A DNA stretch of 64,000 bases from Chryseomicrobium excrementi (GCF_002798305.1 NZ_PCGR01000002.1:830073-894072), one strand, 5' to 3'; positions 1 to 8,820 are shown, counted from the stretch's first letter. The notes: a model not told the origin generated them from the sequence alone. A program made the numbers and translations.

Positions 1-441
1 GAGACGATTGCTATGGCAAAAGTATCGACATCTGGTGAAGAAACACGTGAAAACAACTTCTTAAACCAAGCAGACGGCGTCAGCGTTAACCCGGATCACT
101 TGATCTACGATGCGAAACAAGCGGCTTTACATTTATATGAAGCGGGCTACAAAGCACCGATTCGTCAGAAAGTTCCTGTATCTGGTGCACCAGGTTACGC
201 AACGATGCTCGTAGGAGCTGAAGGCTTGCGTTTGTCTGGTTACATCAGTGAACACGATATGAAAATTGCGAAGAAACTTGCTTATGTATTAGCAGGTGGA
301 GAAGTTCCATACGGCACTCTAGTTGATGAAGAGTATCTATTGAACTTGGAGCGCGAAGCGTTCTTGAGCTTAGTAGCAGAACCGAAATCACAAATGCGCA
401 TGCAGCACATGCTTGTCAAAGGCAAACCACTTCGTAACTAA
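1..441 (+). CDS. fadN: 3-hydroxyacyl-CoA dehydrogenase / enoyl-CoA hydratase, C-terminal part (FadN)
   Basis: Frame 1 is open from the first base to a TAA at 439-441, so this is the last 146 residues of a gene that begins outside the window. The residues match the C-terminal end of FadN-type multifunctional beta-oxidation proteins, and the identity is supported by the fadA and fadE genes that follow in the same order as in B. subtilis (yusL-yusK-yusJ). FadN hydrates enoyl-CoA and oxidises 3-hydroxyacyl-CoA; the NAD-binding and hydratase domains lie upstream and cannot be checked. FadA follows after 26 nt with its own ribosome site, so co-transcription is expected. Confidence 0.85.
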   Translation, partial: ETIAMAKVSTSGEETRENNFLNQADGVSVNPDHLIYDAKQAALHLYEAGYKAPIRQKVPVSGAPGYATMLVGAEGLRLSGYISEHDMKIAKKLAYVLAGGEVPYGTLVDEEYLLNLEREAFLSLVAEPKSQMRMQHMLVKGKPLRN

Positions 442-467
442 CCGAAATCAAAAGGAGGAAACAATCC

Positions 468-1640
468 ATGCGTGAAGCAGTATTAGTAGCAGGAGCCCGT
501 ACCCCTGTTGGGAAAGCAAAAAAAGGCTCACTGGCCACTGTACGTCCTGACGATTACGGGGCGCTAGTGGTAAAAGAAACATTACAACGAGCAGGCTATG
601 AAGGACCAATCGATGATTTGATCATGGGCTGTGCAATGCCTGAAGCGGAGCAAGGAATGAATGTAGCGCGTAATATCGGCGCGCTTGCAGGTCTTCCGGA
701 TACGACACCAGCGATCACAATCAATCGCTTCTGTTCATCTGGTTTGCAATCCATCGCCTACGCATCAGAGCGCATCATGGTCGGCCATGCTCAAGCAATC
801 ATTGCCGGCGGTGTGGAATCGATGAGTATGATTCCGATGACAGGAAACACACTTCGATTGAACCCGACTCTTGCAGAGACGGCACCTCAGTATTACATGG
901 GGATGGGGCACACAGCAGAACAAGTTGCCATGAAGTACGGCATCAGCCGTGAGGACCAAGATGCTTTTGCTGTGGAGTCTCATAAAAAAGCAGCTGCGGC
1001 AATTGCAGCTGGCAAATTTAAAGACGAGATCGTTCCTGTAGAAGTGACGCATCATTTTGTAGACGGGAACAACAAGCAACAGACGAAAACGCGTCTATTC
1101 GAAATGGATGAAGGTGTTCGTAAAGGGACGACAGTAGAAACACTTGCGAAGCTTCGTCCTGCATTCAACGTTCGTGGTTCTGTTACTGCTGGGAATGCTT
1201 CTCAGACTTCTGATGGTGCCGGAGCTTTACTAGTTATGGACCGTGAAGTAGCGGAAGCACAAGGCTTGAAGCCACTTGCAAAATTCCGTTCGTTCGCAAC
1301 GGCAGGAGTTCCACCAGAAATCATGGGTATTGGGCCAGTCGAAGCGATTCCAAAAGCATTGAAGCTTGCAGGGCTTTCTATTGAAGATATTGATGTTTGG
1401 GAGTTAAATGAAGCCTTCGCTTCTCAATCACTTCAAATCATTCGCCAGTTGAATCTAGATGTAACAAAAGTCAACATCAACGGCGGCGCGATTGCACTAG
1501 GGCATCCACTTGGAGCAACAGGTGCTATCTTAACTCTTAAAATGATCCATGAATTAAAACGTCAACAGAAGCAGTTCGGTGTTGTCACGATGTGTATCGG
1601 TGGCGGTATGGGTGCTGCAGGCGTATTCGAATTACTATAA
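468..1640 (+). CDS. fadA: acetyl-CoA C-acyltransferase (thiolase) FadA
   Basis: A 390-residue thiolase that cleaves 3-ketoacyl-CoA with CoA, releasing acetyl-CoA in the last step of beta-oxidation. The catalytic set is visible: nucleophilic Cys89 in NRFCSSGLQS, His346 in ALGHPLGATGA, and Cys376 in CIGGGMGAAG. Length is normal for a degradative thiolase. The start at 468 is preceded by AAAGGAGG at a good distance. It is the middle gene of fadN-fadA-fadE, with 15 nt to fadE. No FadR-type operator is visible because the operon promoter lies upstream of the window. Confidence 0.95.
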   Translation: MREAVLVAGARTPVGKAKKGSLATVRPDDYGALVVKETLQRAGYEGPIDDLIMGCAMPEAEQGMNVARNIGALAGLPDTTPAITINRFCSSGLQSIAYASERIMVGHAQAIIAGGVESMSMIPMTGNTLRLNPTLAETAPQYYMGMGHTAEQVAMKYGISREDQDAFAVESHKKAAAAIAAGKFKDEIVPVEVTHHFVDGNNKQQTKTRLFEMDEGVRKGTTVETLAKLRPAFNVRGSVTAGNASQTSDGAGALLVMDREVAEAQGLKPLAKFRSFATAGVPPEIMGIGPVEAIPKALKLAGLSIEDIDVWELNEAFASQSLQIIRQLNLDVTKVNINGGAIALGHPLGATGAILTLKMIHELKRQQKQFGVVTMCIGGGMGAAGVFELL

Positions 1641-1655
1641 AAGGAGGACATTCAC

Positions 1656-3428
1656 ATGTCACAAGCAGTAAAAGGTGGAGCGTTTTTAATCGAAGATTTA
1701 ACAGCTGATCGTGTATTTACACCAGAGGATTTCTCTGATGAGCAAAAGATGATTGCGAAAACTACAGAGGACTATGTAAAGAACTCGGTATTGCCAGTAG
1801 TTGAAAACTTGGAGCACCATGAGTTTGAACATTCTGTACGTCTATTAAAAGAAGCTGGAGAACTAGGCTTACTTGCAGCGGATATTCCAGAAGAATATGA
1901 CGGCCTAGGATTAGATAAAGTATCTTCAGCTTTGATTGCTGAGAAGATGTCAGTAGCAGGTGGTTTCTCGATCACTCACGGAGCACACGTAGGTATCGGT
2001 TCACTACCAATCGTTCTTTTCGGTAACGAAGAGCAAAAGAAAAAATACCTTCCGTACTCAGCAACTGCTGAAAAGATCTTTGCTTATGCACTGACAGAGC
2101 CAGGTTCTGGTTCAGATGCACTTGGAGCGAAGACATCTGCGAAGTTGAACGCAGCTGGTACTCACTATGTATTAAACGGTGAAAAACAATGGATCACAAA
2201 TGCAGGCTTTGCGGATGTGTTCGTAGTATACGCTAAAATCGATGGCGAGCAGTTCACTGCATTCATCGTGGAAAAAGACTTCCCAGGCGTCTCTGTTGGA
2301 GCGGAAGAGAAGAAGATGGGTATCAAGTCTTCATCAACTCGTACATTGATTTTAGAAGACGCTGAAGTGCCTGTAGAGAATTTATTAGGTGAAGTAGGCC
2401 GTGGCCACGTCATTGCCTTCAACATCTTAAATATCGGCCGTTACAAGCTGGGTGTAGGTACAGTAGGTGGAGCGAAGCGTGCGCTTGAGCTTTCTATCTC
2501 TTATGCAAACCAACGCCAACAGTTCAAAACGCCACTTTCATCATTCAACTTGACGAAGCAGAAGCTAGCGACAATGGCTTCAAAACTTTATGCTACGGAG
2601 AGCCTAATCTACCGTACAGTAGGTTATTTTGAAGACCGTATGAACGAGCTTTCAGAAGAAGCACAAAAAGATGGGAAAGAAATTGCAGCAGCTATCGCTG
2701 AATATGCAATTGAATGTTCAATTAACAAAGTTGTCGGTTCTGAAGTGTTGGATTACATTGCAGACGAAGCCGTTCAATTACATGGTGGTTACGGGTTCAT
2801 GCAAGAGTATGAAGTAGAACGTATTTACCGTGATTCACGTATCAACCGTATCTTCGAAGGTACGAATGAAATCAACCGTATGATCGTTCCTGGTACGTTC
2901 TTGAAGAAAGCTATGAAAGGTGAATTGCCATTACTTCAGCAAGCTATGAAGCTTCAAGAAGAGCTTCTGATGATGATGCCAGAAGAAGTGGGCGACGAGC
3001 CACTAGCAAAAGAAAAAGTATTAGTGAAGAATGCGAAGAAGATTGGTTTACTTGCAGCAGGTCTTGCAGCACAGCGCTTTGGCGCGAAACTTGATGCAGA
3101 GCAAGAAGTTTTAGTGAACATTGCGAATATCGCTAACAATGTCTTCGCTATGGAATCTGCATTGCTTCGTTCTGAAAAAGCTTTAGAAAAAGTAGGAGCT
3201 GAAAAAGCGGCTCAGAAGATCCTTTATACAGAGATCTATTGCCAAGAGGCTTTCGAAGAAATCGAAAAGTATGCTAAAGATACACTGCTTGCTGCTGTTG
3301 ACGGCGACAACCAGCGCATGATGCTATCGGCTCTTCGTAAGTTGACGCGCAACACACCGTACAATTTGGTGACTAAGAAACGTGAAGCTTCTGTGAAGTT
3401 GATCGACGCTGAAAAATACGTAGTATAA
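1656..3428 (+). CDS. fadE: acyl-CoA dehydrogenase FadE
   Basis: A 590-residue FAD-dependent acyl-CoA dehydrogenase catalysing the first dehydrogenation of beta-oxidation. The N-terminal about 400 residues form the usual acyl-CoA dehydrogenase fold, with the substrate/FAD motif ALTEPGSGSDA near residue 145 and the late FEGTNEINR motif near residue 410, whose Glu is the usual catalytic base. About 180 extra C-terminal residues, largely helical, match the longer B. subtilis FadE (YusJ) subtype. Ribosome site AAAGGAGG precedes the start. It closes the fad operon and is followed by an intrinsic terminator at 3439-3465. Confidence 0.95.
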   Translation: MSQAVKGGAFLIEDLTADRVFTPEDFSDEQKMIAKTTEDYVKNSVLPVVENLEHHEFEHSVRLLKEAGELGLLAADIPEEYDGLGLDKVSSALIAEKMSVAGGFSITHGAHVGIGSLPIVLFGNEEQKKKYLPYSATAEKIFAYALTEPGSGSDALGAKTSAKLNAAGTHYVLNGEKQWITNAGFADVFVVYAKIDGEQFTAFIVEKDFPGVSVGAEEKKMGIKSSSTRTLILEDAEVPVENLLGEVGRGHVIAFNILNIGRYKLGVGTVGGAKRALELSISYANQRQQFKTPLSSFNLTKQKLATMASKLYATESLIYRTVGYFEDRMNELSEEAQKDGKEIAAAIAEYAIECSINKVVGSEVLDYIADEAVQLHGGYGFMQEYEVERIYRDSRINRIFEGTNEINRMIVPGTFLKKAMKGELPLLQQAMKLQEELLMMMPEEVGDEPLAKEKVLVKNAKKIGLLAAGLAAQRFGAKLDAEQEVLVNIANIANNVFAMESALLRSEKALEKVGAEKAAQKILYTEIYCQEAFEEIEKYAKDTLLAAVDGDNQRMMLSALRKLTRNTPYNLVTKKREASVKLIDAEKYVV

Positions 3429-3438
3429 GTGTTTGTCC

Positions 3439-3465
3439 ATCCCTGCATTCGTGCAGGGATTTTTC
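3439..3465 (+). terminator. intrinsic terminator after fadE
   Basis: Eight-pair GC-rich stem ATCCCTGC/GCAGGGAT around a short loop, followed by TTTTTC. It separates the fad operon from the next gene. Confidence 0.85.
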
Positions 3466-3519
3466 TTGTGGACGATTTCTCGGTATACTAGTACTAGAGA
3501 GACTGAAGGAGGAATGGAC

Positions 3520-3879
3520 ATGGCAATTGAGATGTATGGCTATCCGAACTGTACAACGTGTAAAAAAGCGGAAAAATGGATGAAAGAACAAGGTATCGAC
3601 TATACCTATCATCACATCGTAGAACAACCGCCTAGTCGAGAGCTTTTAAAGAATATGGCTGAATCGAATGGTCTGGAATTGAAAAAATTATTCAATACTA
3701 GCGGTCAAAAATACCGTGAGCTTGGCTTGAAAGACAAATTAGCTACCATGTCTGATGATGAGAAACTAGACGTCCTCACGTCAGATGGTATGTTGATCAA
3801 ACGGCCGTTCACAACTGATGGCGAGAAAGTGACGGTTGGGTTTAAAGAGCCAGATTTTGAAGCTACTTGGACAAAATAA
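3520..3879 (+). CDS. yusI: ArsC/Spx-family thioredoxin-fold protein (YusI-like)
   Basis: A 119-residue protein of the ArsC/Spx/MgsR superfamily. CTTC sits about 12 residues from the N-terminus in the loop where these proteins hold the redox Cys pair. The C-terminal half contains the conserved RPF element in [11 protein letters not shown], as in arsenate-reductase-like proteins. Whether it reduces a substrate or regulates is unknown; position between fadE and gcvH matches yusI of B. subtilis. Earlier in-frame starts at 3433 and 3514 are rejected because the first lies in the fadE terminator and the second touches the GAAGGAGG ribosome site; 3520 has a 7-nt spacing. Confidence 0.85.
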   Translation: MAIEMYGYPNCTTCKKAEKWMKEQGIDYTYHHIVEQPPSRELLKNMAESNGLELKKLFNTSGQKYRELGLKDKLATMSDDEKLDVLTSDGMLIKRPFTTDGEKVTVGFKEPDFEATWTK

Positions 3880-3949
3880 GAGCTTGTCGAAAGCTTCAAA
3901 TTGTGTCACTATTAAAGAGAAAATTGCAGATGTCGAGAGGAGATTAATG

Positions 3950-4327
3950 ATGAGTATTCCTAAAGAACTTCGTTATTCTAAAGACCATGAGTGGGTAAAG
4001 CATGAAGAGGGCACAGCAACAATCGGTATCACAGATTTCGCACAGTCTGAGCTAGGGGACATCGTATTCGTTGAACTTCCAGCGGTAGGCGACGAAATCA
4101 AAGCAGGTGACGCATTCGGTAGCGTGGAATCCGTTAAGACGGTTTCAGAGCTTTATGCACCGATAAGCGGTAAAGTAGTAGCGGTGAACGAATCCTTAGA
4201 AGACAGCCCGGAGTTCGTCAACGAATCTCCTTACGAAAATGCATGGATGGTGAAAGTAGAGCCAACAGACTCTGCTGAAACGGATGCATTGTTAACTGCA
4301 GAACAGTACGAAGAATTAATCAGCTAA
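3950..4327 (+). CDS. gcvH: glycine cleavage system H protein
   Basis: A 125-residue lipoyl-domain protein that shuttles the methylamine group between the P, T and L proteins of glycine cleavage; in Bacilli it is also the entry point for lipoyl transfer to other complexes. The [13 protein letters not shown] segment carries the lipoylated Lys. The whole chain, from [15 protein letters not shown] to the TAEQYEE end, matches the GcvH family closely. Adjacent ATGs occur at 3947 and 3950; 3950 has the better spacing from GAGAGGAG. No other gcv gene is nearby, as in B. subtilis. LipA, which inserts the lipoyl sulfurs, is encoded at 22.8 kb. Confidence 0.95.
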   Translation: MSIPKELRYSKDHEWVKHEEGTATIGITDFAQSELGDIVFVELPAVGDEIKAGDAFGSVESVKTVSELYAPISGKVVAVNESLEDSPEFVNESPYENAWMVKVEPTDSAETDALLTAEQYEELIS

Positions 4328-4330
4328 TGA

Positions 4331-4357
4331 AGTCCGCCACTACGGCGGGCTTTTTTC
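4331..4357 (+). terminator. intrinsic terminator after gcvH
   Basis: GTCCGCC-ACTAC-GGCGGGC hairpin followed by six T residues. Confidence 0.85.
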
Positions 4358-4411
4358 TTGAGATTGTGCGGGAGATTTGCTACCTTAGGCAAGTAAAGGT
4401 GGAGAACGAAC

Positions 4412-4711
4412 ATGAAAGAAATCACAAATACAGAATGGCAAGAAAGCGGTTATTCGCTGCTTTACATCTACACTCCGATGTGCGGCACGTGCCAAGTTGC
4501 GTCTAAAATGTTAAGTGTCTGTGAGCAGTTGATTGATGAAGAGATTCCTCAGATCAATGCAAACTACGCACCAGAGCTCATGCATGAACATCAGATAGAA
4601 AGTGTGCCTTGTTTATTGATTCAAAAAGGCGAAGAACCTATTGAAAAGATCTATGCATTTCAGTCTGTACCTTACTTACTAGAAAAAATAAAAAATTATG
4701 ATAGAAACTAG
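4412..4711 (+). CDS. yusE: thioredoxin-like protein (YusE-like)
   Basis: A 99-residue single-domain thioredoxin-fold protein with a CGTC redox motif at about residues 24-27 (TPMCGTCQVA) and a cis-Pro region ESVPCLL near residue 70, where a Cys directly follows the conserved Pro. It has no signal peptide, so it should act in the cytoplasm. Ribosome site GGTGGAG precedes the ATG. Its place between gcvH and metN matches yusE in B. subtilis; the partner protein is unknown. The CGTC motif is not the classical CGPC, so ordinary thioredoxin activity is not assured. Confidence 0.85.
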   Translation: MKEITNTEWQESGYSLLYIYTPMCGTCQVASKMLSVCEQLIDEEIPQINANYAPELMHEHQIESVPCLLIQKGEEPIEKIYAFQSVPYLLEKIKNYDRN

Positions 4712-4740
4712 TTGACGCTATAAAATAGCTATGATACTAT
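4712..4740 (+). promoter_or_regulatory. sigma-A promoter of the met riboswitch operon
   Basis: TTGACG (4712-4717), 17-nt spacer, TACTAT (4735-4740), located about 38 nt upstream of the SAM riboswitch. Confidence 0.7.
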
Positions 4741-4777
4741 TCGATTACTGACAACAATACTAATTGAATATGCGTCG

Positions 4778-4942
4778 CTCTTATAAAGAGAGGTGGAGGG
4801 AAGTGCCCTATGAAGCCCGGCAACCGTCACGAAAGTGAAATGGTGCCAAGTCACGCAAAGCTAGCGCTTTGAGAGATGAGAGAATGGATATCCGTTGATA
4901 AAACGATGACCCTTTCTGTCTGTGCGCAGAAAGGGTTTTTTT
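4778..4942 (+). ncRNA. SAM-I riboswitch (S-box) with terminator
   Basis: The aptamer at 4778-4882 shows the S-box core in order: CTCTTAT at the 5' P1 strand, AGAGGTGGAGGGA, GGCCC-like CCTATGAAGCCCGGCAACC, AAATGGTGCCAAGTC and the closing GATGAGAG. It is followed by CCCTTTCTG/CAGAAAGGG (4910-4935) and a T run, an intrinsic terminator. This is the standard arrangement in which S-adenosylmethionine binding favours termination. It lies directly ahead of metNPQ, so methionine import should be switched off when SAM is plentiful. Confidence 0.95.
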
Positions 4943-4991
4943 GTATATAAAAGGTTCCGCAGAAAAAGTAAAGAAAGGAGGCGGCGCGCAT

Positions 4992-6017
4992 ATGATTCAA
5001 TTAAAAGATGTCTTTAAACAATACACGACAGGGAATGGAAAAGTCGTAGCTGTAGACCATGTTTCACTATCCATTGCTCAAGGAGAAATCTACGGCATCA
5101 TCGGCTATAGTGGTGCAGGAAAAAGTTCACTCATTCGTCTACTGAACGGACTAGAACGTCCGACTGCTGGACAAATCGAGGTTAACGGTAGAGAAGTTTC
5201 GAAACTGTCTTCTAAAGACATGCGACAGTTCCGACAAAAGGTCAGTATGATCTTCCAACACTTCAACTTACTTTGGTCTCGAACTGTAGAAGAAAACATC
5301 GCATTTCCTTTGGAGATTGCGGGAGTTTCTAAGGACAAAAGAGCGGAGCGAGTGAAAGAGCTGATTGCTCTTGTAGGATTAGAAGGACGAGAGAAAGCTT
5401 ATCCTTCTCAGTTATCAGGAGGACAAAAACAACGCGTAGGTATTGCTCGCGCGCTAGCCAATCGGCCTGAGGTACTCCTTTGTGATGAAGCAACTTCAGC
5501 TCTAGATCCAGAAACTACAGATCAAATTCTAGACCTTCTAGTCACCATCAACAAACAACTTGGATTGACGATCGTCTTGATTACGCACGAGATGCACGTG
5601 ATTCAGAAAATTTGTCACCGTGTGGCTGTAATGGAAAATGGATTAGTTGTGGAGGAAGGACAAGTCATCGACGTCTTCAAAAATCCACAACAAGCCATCA
5701 CGAAACGCTTCGTTTCACAGATCTCAGACGGAGCTCACTTCTCAGACACAGTGGATCATTTCTTAGAAATGTATCCGAATGGAAAACTAGTGAAGTTAAC
5801 TTTCGTAGGAGATCAAACGGATCAGCCACTAATTGCTCGGTTGATTAAGCAATACGGTTTAGAAGTGACGATTGTTCAAGGGAACATTACACAAACTCAA
5901 AATGGTGCGCTAGGTACTCTGCTTTTACACATCGATGGAGATGCGTTAGCTATCGATGAAGCATTGGGTTACTTACACGCACAAAAAGTACAATCGGAGG
6001 TGATTCAGCATGATTGA
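4992..6017 (+). CDS. metN: methionine ABC transporter ATP-binding protein MetN
   Basis: A 341-residue ATPase. Walker A GYSGAGKSS near residue 38, Q-loop QHFNLL, signature LSGGQKQR near 140, Walker B VLLCDEATS and switch His in THEMH are all present, and the last about 75 residues form the NIL substrate-sensing domain typical of MetN. An in-frame ATG at 4941 lies in the terminator poly-T tract and is rejected; the ATG at 4992 follows AAAGGAGG. Its last 8 nt overlap metP. Expression is controlled by the SAM riboswitch just upstream. Confidence 0.95.
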   Translation: MIQLKDVFKQYTTGNGKVVAVDHVSLSIAQGEIYGIIGYSGAGKSSLIRLLNGLERPTAGQIEVNGREVSKLSSKDMRQFRQKVSMIFQHFNLLWSRTVEENIAFPLEIAGVSKDKRAERVKELIALVGLEGREKAYPSQLSGGQKQRVGIARALANRPEVLLCDEATSALDPETTDQILDLLVTINKQLGLTIVLITHEMHVIQKICHRVAVMENGLVVEEGQVIDVFKNPQQAITKRFVSQISDGAHFSDTVDHFLEMYPNGKLVKLTFVGDQTDQPLIARLIKQYGLEVTIVQGNITQTQNGALGTLLLHIDGDALAIDEALGYLHAQKVQSEVIQHD

Positions 6018-6678
6018 GAATCTATTTCCGAATGTTGATTGGCCAAAAATGTGGGAAGCCACATATGAAACGCTATACATGACAGCTATTTCTACAGCTT
6101 TGACCTTTGTATTCGGTCTTGCTATCGGACTGCTGCTGTTTTTGACCGGACCCCATCAAGCTTGGTCCAATAAAATTGCAAACTGGTTGACTGGAGCACT
6201 TGTCAATATCTTCCGCTCTATCCCATTCATTATCTTGATTATTTTATTAATTCCGTTCACGAAGTTGTTACTTGGAAGTATTCGTGGACCTAACGCAGCT
6301 TTCCCAGCTTTAATTATCGGTGCCGCACCATTCTATGCGCGCATGGTACTTATCGCCCTTAAAGAGATTGACCGTGGGGTTTTAGAAGCCGCTAAGTCAA
6401 TGGGAGCTACAACGTGGACGATTATTCGCAAAGTATTGCTTCCTGAATCGATGCCAGCCATCGTGTCAGGAATTACAGTTACATCTATTGCCCTTGTCGG
6501 TTATACGGCCATGGCGGGTGTAATCGGTGCTGGAGGACTCGGAACTTTAGCTTTCTTAGACGGATTCCAGCGCAACCAAACAGATGTGATGATTGTAGCT
6601 ACAATTATCATTCTACTGATTGTATTTATTATCCAGTGGATCGGTGACTGGTTAACTAACCGATTAGATAAACGATAA
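6010..6678 (+). CDS. metP: methionine ABC transporter permease MetP
   Basis: A 222-residue inner-membrane permease with about five hydrophobic helices and the EAA loop (EAAKSMGATTWTIIRKVLLPE region) that couples to MetN. Length and sequence are typical of MetI/MetP. The 8-nt overlap with metN suggests translational coupling, and metQ follows after 17 nt with its own ribosome site. Confidence 0.95.
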   Translation: MIENLFPNVDWPKMWEATYETLYMTAISTALTFVFGLAIGLLLFLTGPHQAWSNKIANWLTGALVNIFRSIPFIILIILLIPFTKLLLGSIRGPNAAFPALIIGAAPFYARMVLIALKEIDRGVLEAAKSMGATTWTIIRKVLLPESMPAIVSGITVTSIALVGYTAMAGVIGAGGLGTLAFLDGFQRNQTDVMIVATIIILLIVFIIQWIGDWLTNRLDKR

Positions 6679-6695
6679 CAGAGGAGAGATTTGAG

Positions 6696-7520
6696 ATGAA
6701 AAAGGTACTGACAGGAATAACACTTGGAGCAAGCATTTTAGCATTAGCAGCATGTGGATCTGAAGGCGGATCTTCATCAGGGGACGATACAACACTAACA
6801 GTTGGAGCATCAAACGTGCCTCACGCTGAAATTTTAGAGCAAGTAAAACCAATCTTAGAAGAACAAGGCATTGAGCTTGAAATTGAAACGTACCAAGACT
6901 ATGTATTACCAAACCAAGATCTTGATTCAGGTGACTTGGATGCTAACTACTTCCAACACATTCCTTACCTAGAATCTCAAATAGCTGATAACGGCTATGA
7001 TTTCGTGAATGCTGGTGGCATCCACATCGAGCCAATCGGCCTTTATTCTAAAAAATTCGGTTCGATCGATGAATTACCAGATGGTGCTACGATTTTAATG
7101 AGTAATTCAGTAGCTGACCACGGTCGTGTCCTTTCTATGCTTGAGCAAGCAGGTCTTATCAAACTTGATGAGAGCGTAGAAAAAACTTCTGCAACAATTG
7201 AAGATGTTGTAGAAAACCCAAAAAACATTCAATTCGATCCAAACTACGAGGCAGCACTACTTGTTCAAATGTATGAGCAAGAAGAAGGCGATGCAGTATT
7301 AATCAACTCGAACTATGCACTAGATGCAGGTCTAAACCCAATTGAAGATTCTATCGCAATTGAAGATTCAAATTCTCCATATGTAAACGTAATTGCAGTT
7401 AATGCAGGAGATGAAGAGAACGAAGCGATCGTAGCACTTGTTGAGGCATTACACTCTCAAGAAATCCAAGACTGGATTCTAGAAGAGTGGGGCGGTTCAG
7501 TAGTACCTGTGACAGAATAA
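6696..7520 (+). CDS. metQ: methionine-binding lipoprotein MetQ
   Basis: A 274-residue substrate-binding lipoprotein of the NlpA/MetQ family. The signal peptide ends in a lipobox LALAAC, with the lipidated Cys at about residue 20, followed by a Gly/Ser-rich linker. The mature part shows family landmarks such as ANYFQHIPYLE and PIGLYSKK. It captures methionine outside the membrane and delivers it to MetNP. Ribosome site GAGGAGAG precedes the start. Only a weak hairpin (AAGGG/CCCTT near 7535) follows, so a clear terminator directly after metQ was not found. Confidence 0.95.
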   Translation: MKKVLTGITLGASILALAACGSEGGSSSGDDTTLTVGASNVPHAEILEQVKPILEEQGIELEIETYQDYVLPNQDLDSGDLDANYFQHIPYLESQIADNGYDFVNAGGIHIEPIGLYSKKFGSIDELPDGATILMSNSVADHGRVLSMLEQAGLIKLDESVEKTSATIEDVVENPKNIQFDPNYEAALLVQMYEQEEGDAVLINSNYALDAGLNPIEDSIAIEDSNSPYVNVIAVNAGDEENEAIVALVEALHSQEIQDWILEEWGGSVVPVTE

Positions 7521-7617
7521 CTAGACAGTGCTACAAAAGGGCCAAATTCCCTTCCTACGGTTTCATTCGCTAGCTAGTGGGTATACACTAAATAGCGTAA
7601 GATACTAACTGAAGGGA

Positions 7618-7815
7618 ATGATAGTTATCAAACCAGAAGGACAGCCTTACACGGAAAAAATGAATTTGGCTTTTCGTGACGTACATGGTTTCGGTTATGA
7701 TGAAATGAGACAAAGTGAAGAATTGCGTATGAAGGTGGAACAACGCCGTCAACGTGATCACGAAAAAAGCATGCGTATTGCTGCTCAAATTGATGCTCAA
7801 GCCCACAGAGGATAA
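7618..7815 (+). CDS. small hypothetical protein
   Basis: A 65-residue highly charged, probably helical protein without membrane segment or recognisable domain. Its C-terminal half is rich in Glu, Arg and Gln and is likely a long helix. The reading frame fills the gap between the met and suf operons and ends just before a strong terminator, which supports a real gene. The start is uncertain: GAAGGG lies only one base upstream of the ATG at 7618, closer than normal, and the next in-frame ATG (7660) has no good ribosome site. Function unknown. Confidence 0.55.
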   Translation: MIVIKPEGQPYTEKMNLAFRDVHGFGYDEMRQSEELRMKVEQRRQRDHEKSMRIAAQIDAQAHRG

Positions 7816-7829
7816 TATAGAAGTTGTAC

Positions 7830-7868
7830 AAAAAGCCTGTAGAACCTTGATTCTACAGGCTTTTTTTT
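7830..7868 (+). terminator. intrinsic terminator before the suf operon
   Basis: AAAGCCTGTAGAA / TTCTACAGGCTTT stem of 13 pairs with a short loop and eight T residues. Confidence 0.9.
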
Positions 7869-7879
7869 GCCTTTCGTCA

Positions 7880-7894
7880 TGATACTTATTCTCA
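7880..7894 (+). promoter_or_regulatory. Fur/PerR-box-like inverted repeat upstream of suf
   Basis: TGATACT-T-ATTCTCA matches the 7-1-7 Fur box TGATAATNATTATCA at 12 of 14 fixed positions. It lies about 55 nt upstream of the proposed suf -35. Binding is not shown. Confidence 0.35.
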
Positions 7895-7950
7895 ATTAGG
7901 ACGTTTCTATTGAAAATGAAAAATGCAGGAATGACAAGCGTTTAAATGAT

Positions 7951-7979
7951 TTGCAGTCGACCTCTAATTGCTGTAAGAT
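7951..7979 (+). promoter_or_regulatory. probable sigma-A promoter of sufCDSUB
   Basis: TTGCAG (7951-7956), 17-nt spacer, TAAGAT (7974-7979), 60 nt upstream of the sufC start. A second half-matching Fur-like site (TGATAAT-A-ATTTAGA, 7985-7999) would cover the transcription start. Confidence 0.55.
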
Positions 7980-8040
7980 TAGAATGATAATAATTTAGAA
8001 TGGGATTATCCGTTCAAAGCTTAGATATGGAGGGTATATA

Positions 8041-8820
8041 ATGTCAACACTAGTGATTCAAGATTTGCACGTTTCAATCGACGGCAAGGAAATTTTAAAA
8101 GGTGTGAACTTAACACTGAATACAGGTGAAATCCACGCGGTCATGGGACCAAACGGTACAGGTAAATCAACTCTTGCTTCTGCAATTATGGGACACCCTA
8201 AATATGAAGTAACTTCAGGGTCAGTAACATTAGACGGCGAAGATGTATTAGAGATGGAAGTAGATGAGCGTGCGAAAGCAGGTCTATTCTTAGCAATGCA
8301 ATATCCAAGTGAAATTACAGGTGTTACAAATGCGGACTTCTTACGCTCTTCAATCAACGCACGTCGTGAAGAAGGCGATGAAATCTCTTTGATGAAATTC
8401 ATCCGTGAGATGGATAGCAAAATGGACTTCCTTGAAATGGATCAAGATATGGCGCAGCGCTATTTAAATGAAGGCTTCTCAGGTGGAGAAAAGAAACGTA
8501 ACGAAATCCTTCAATTAATGATGATCAAACCTACATTCGCTATCTTAGATGAGATTGACTCTGGTCTAGATATCGATGCACTAAAAGTAGTTTCTAAAGG
8601 AATCAATGAAATGCGCGGAGAAGGCTTCGGAAGCCTAATCATCACGCACTACCAACGCCTACTGAACTACATCACTCCTGACCATGTTCACGTGATGATG
8701 CAAGGTCGCGTTGTAAAATCTGGTGGTCCTGAACTAGCTCATAAACTAGAAGCTCAAGGATACGACTGGATCAAAGAAGAGTTAGGTATTGAAGACGAAA
8801 CTGTTGGGCAAGAAGCATAA
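8041..8820 (+). CDS. sufC: Fe-S cluster assembly ATPase SufC
   Basis: A 259-residue soluble ABC-type ATPase that energises the SufBCD scaffold. Walker A GPNGTGKST lies near residue 38, the signature FSGGEKKR near 150, Walker B FAILDEIDSGLD near 175 and the switch His in ITHYQR. No membrane segment is present. The start follows GGAGGG. It opens sufCDSUB, the main iron-sulfur assembly operon of Bacilli, with 17 nt to sufD. Confidence 0.97.
   Translation: MSTLVIQDLHVSIDGKEILKGVNLTLNTGEIHAVMGPNGTGKSTLASAIMGHPKYEVTSGSVTLDGEDVLEMEVDERAKAGLFLAMQYPSEITGVTNADFLRSSINARREEGDEISLMKFIREMDSKMDFLEMDQDMAQRYLNEGFSGGEKKRNEILQLMMIKPTFAILDEIDSGLDIDALKVVSKGINEMRGEGFGSLIITHYQRLLNYITPDHVHVMMQGRVVKSGGPELAHKLEAQGYDWIKEELGIEDETVGQEA

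Noticed and set aside
4941..4991. Longer MetN start at 4941
   Set aside because: It would begin in the riboswitch terminator tail and has no ribosome site; ATG 4992 follows AAAGGAGG and fits the family length.
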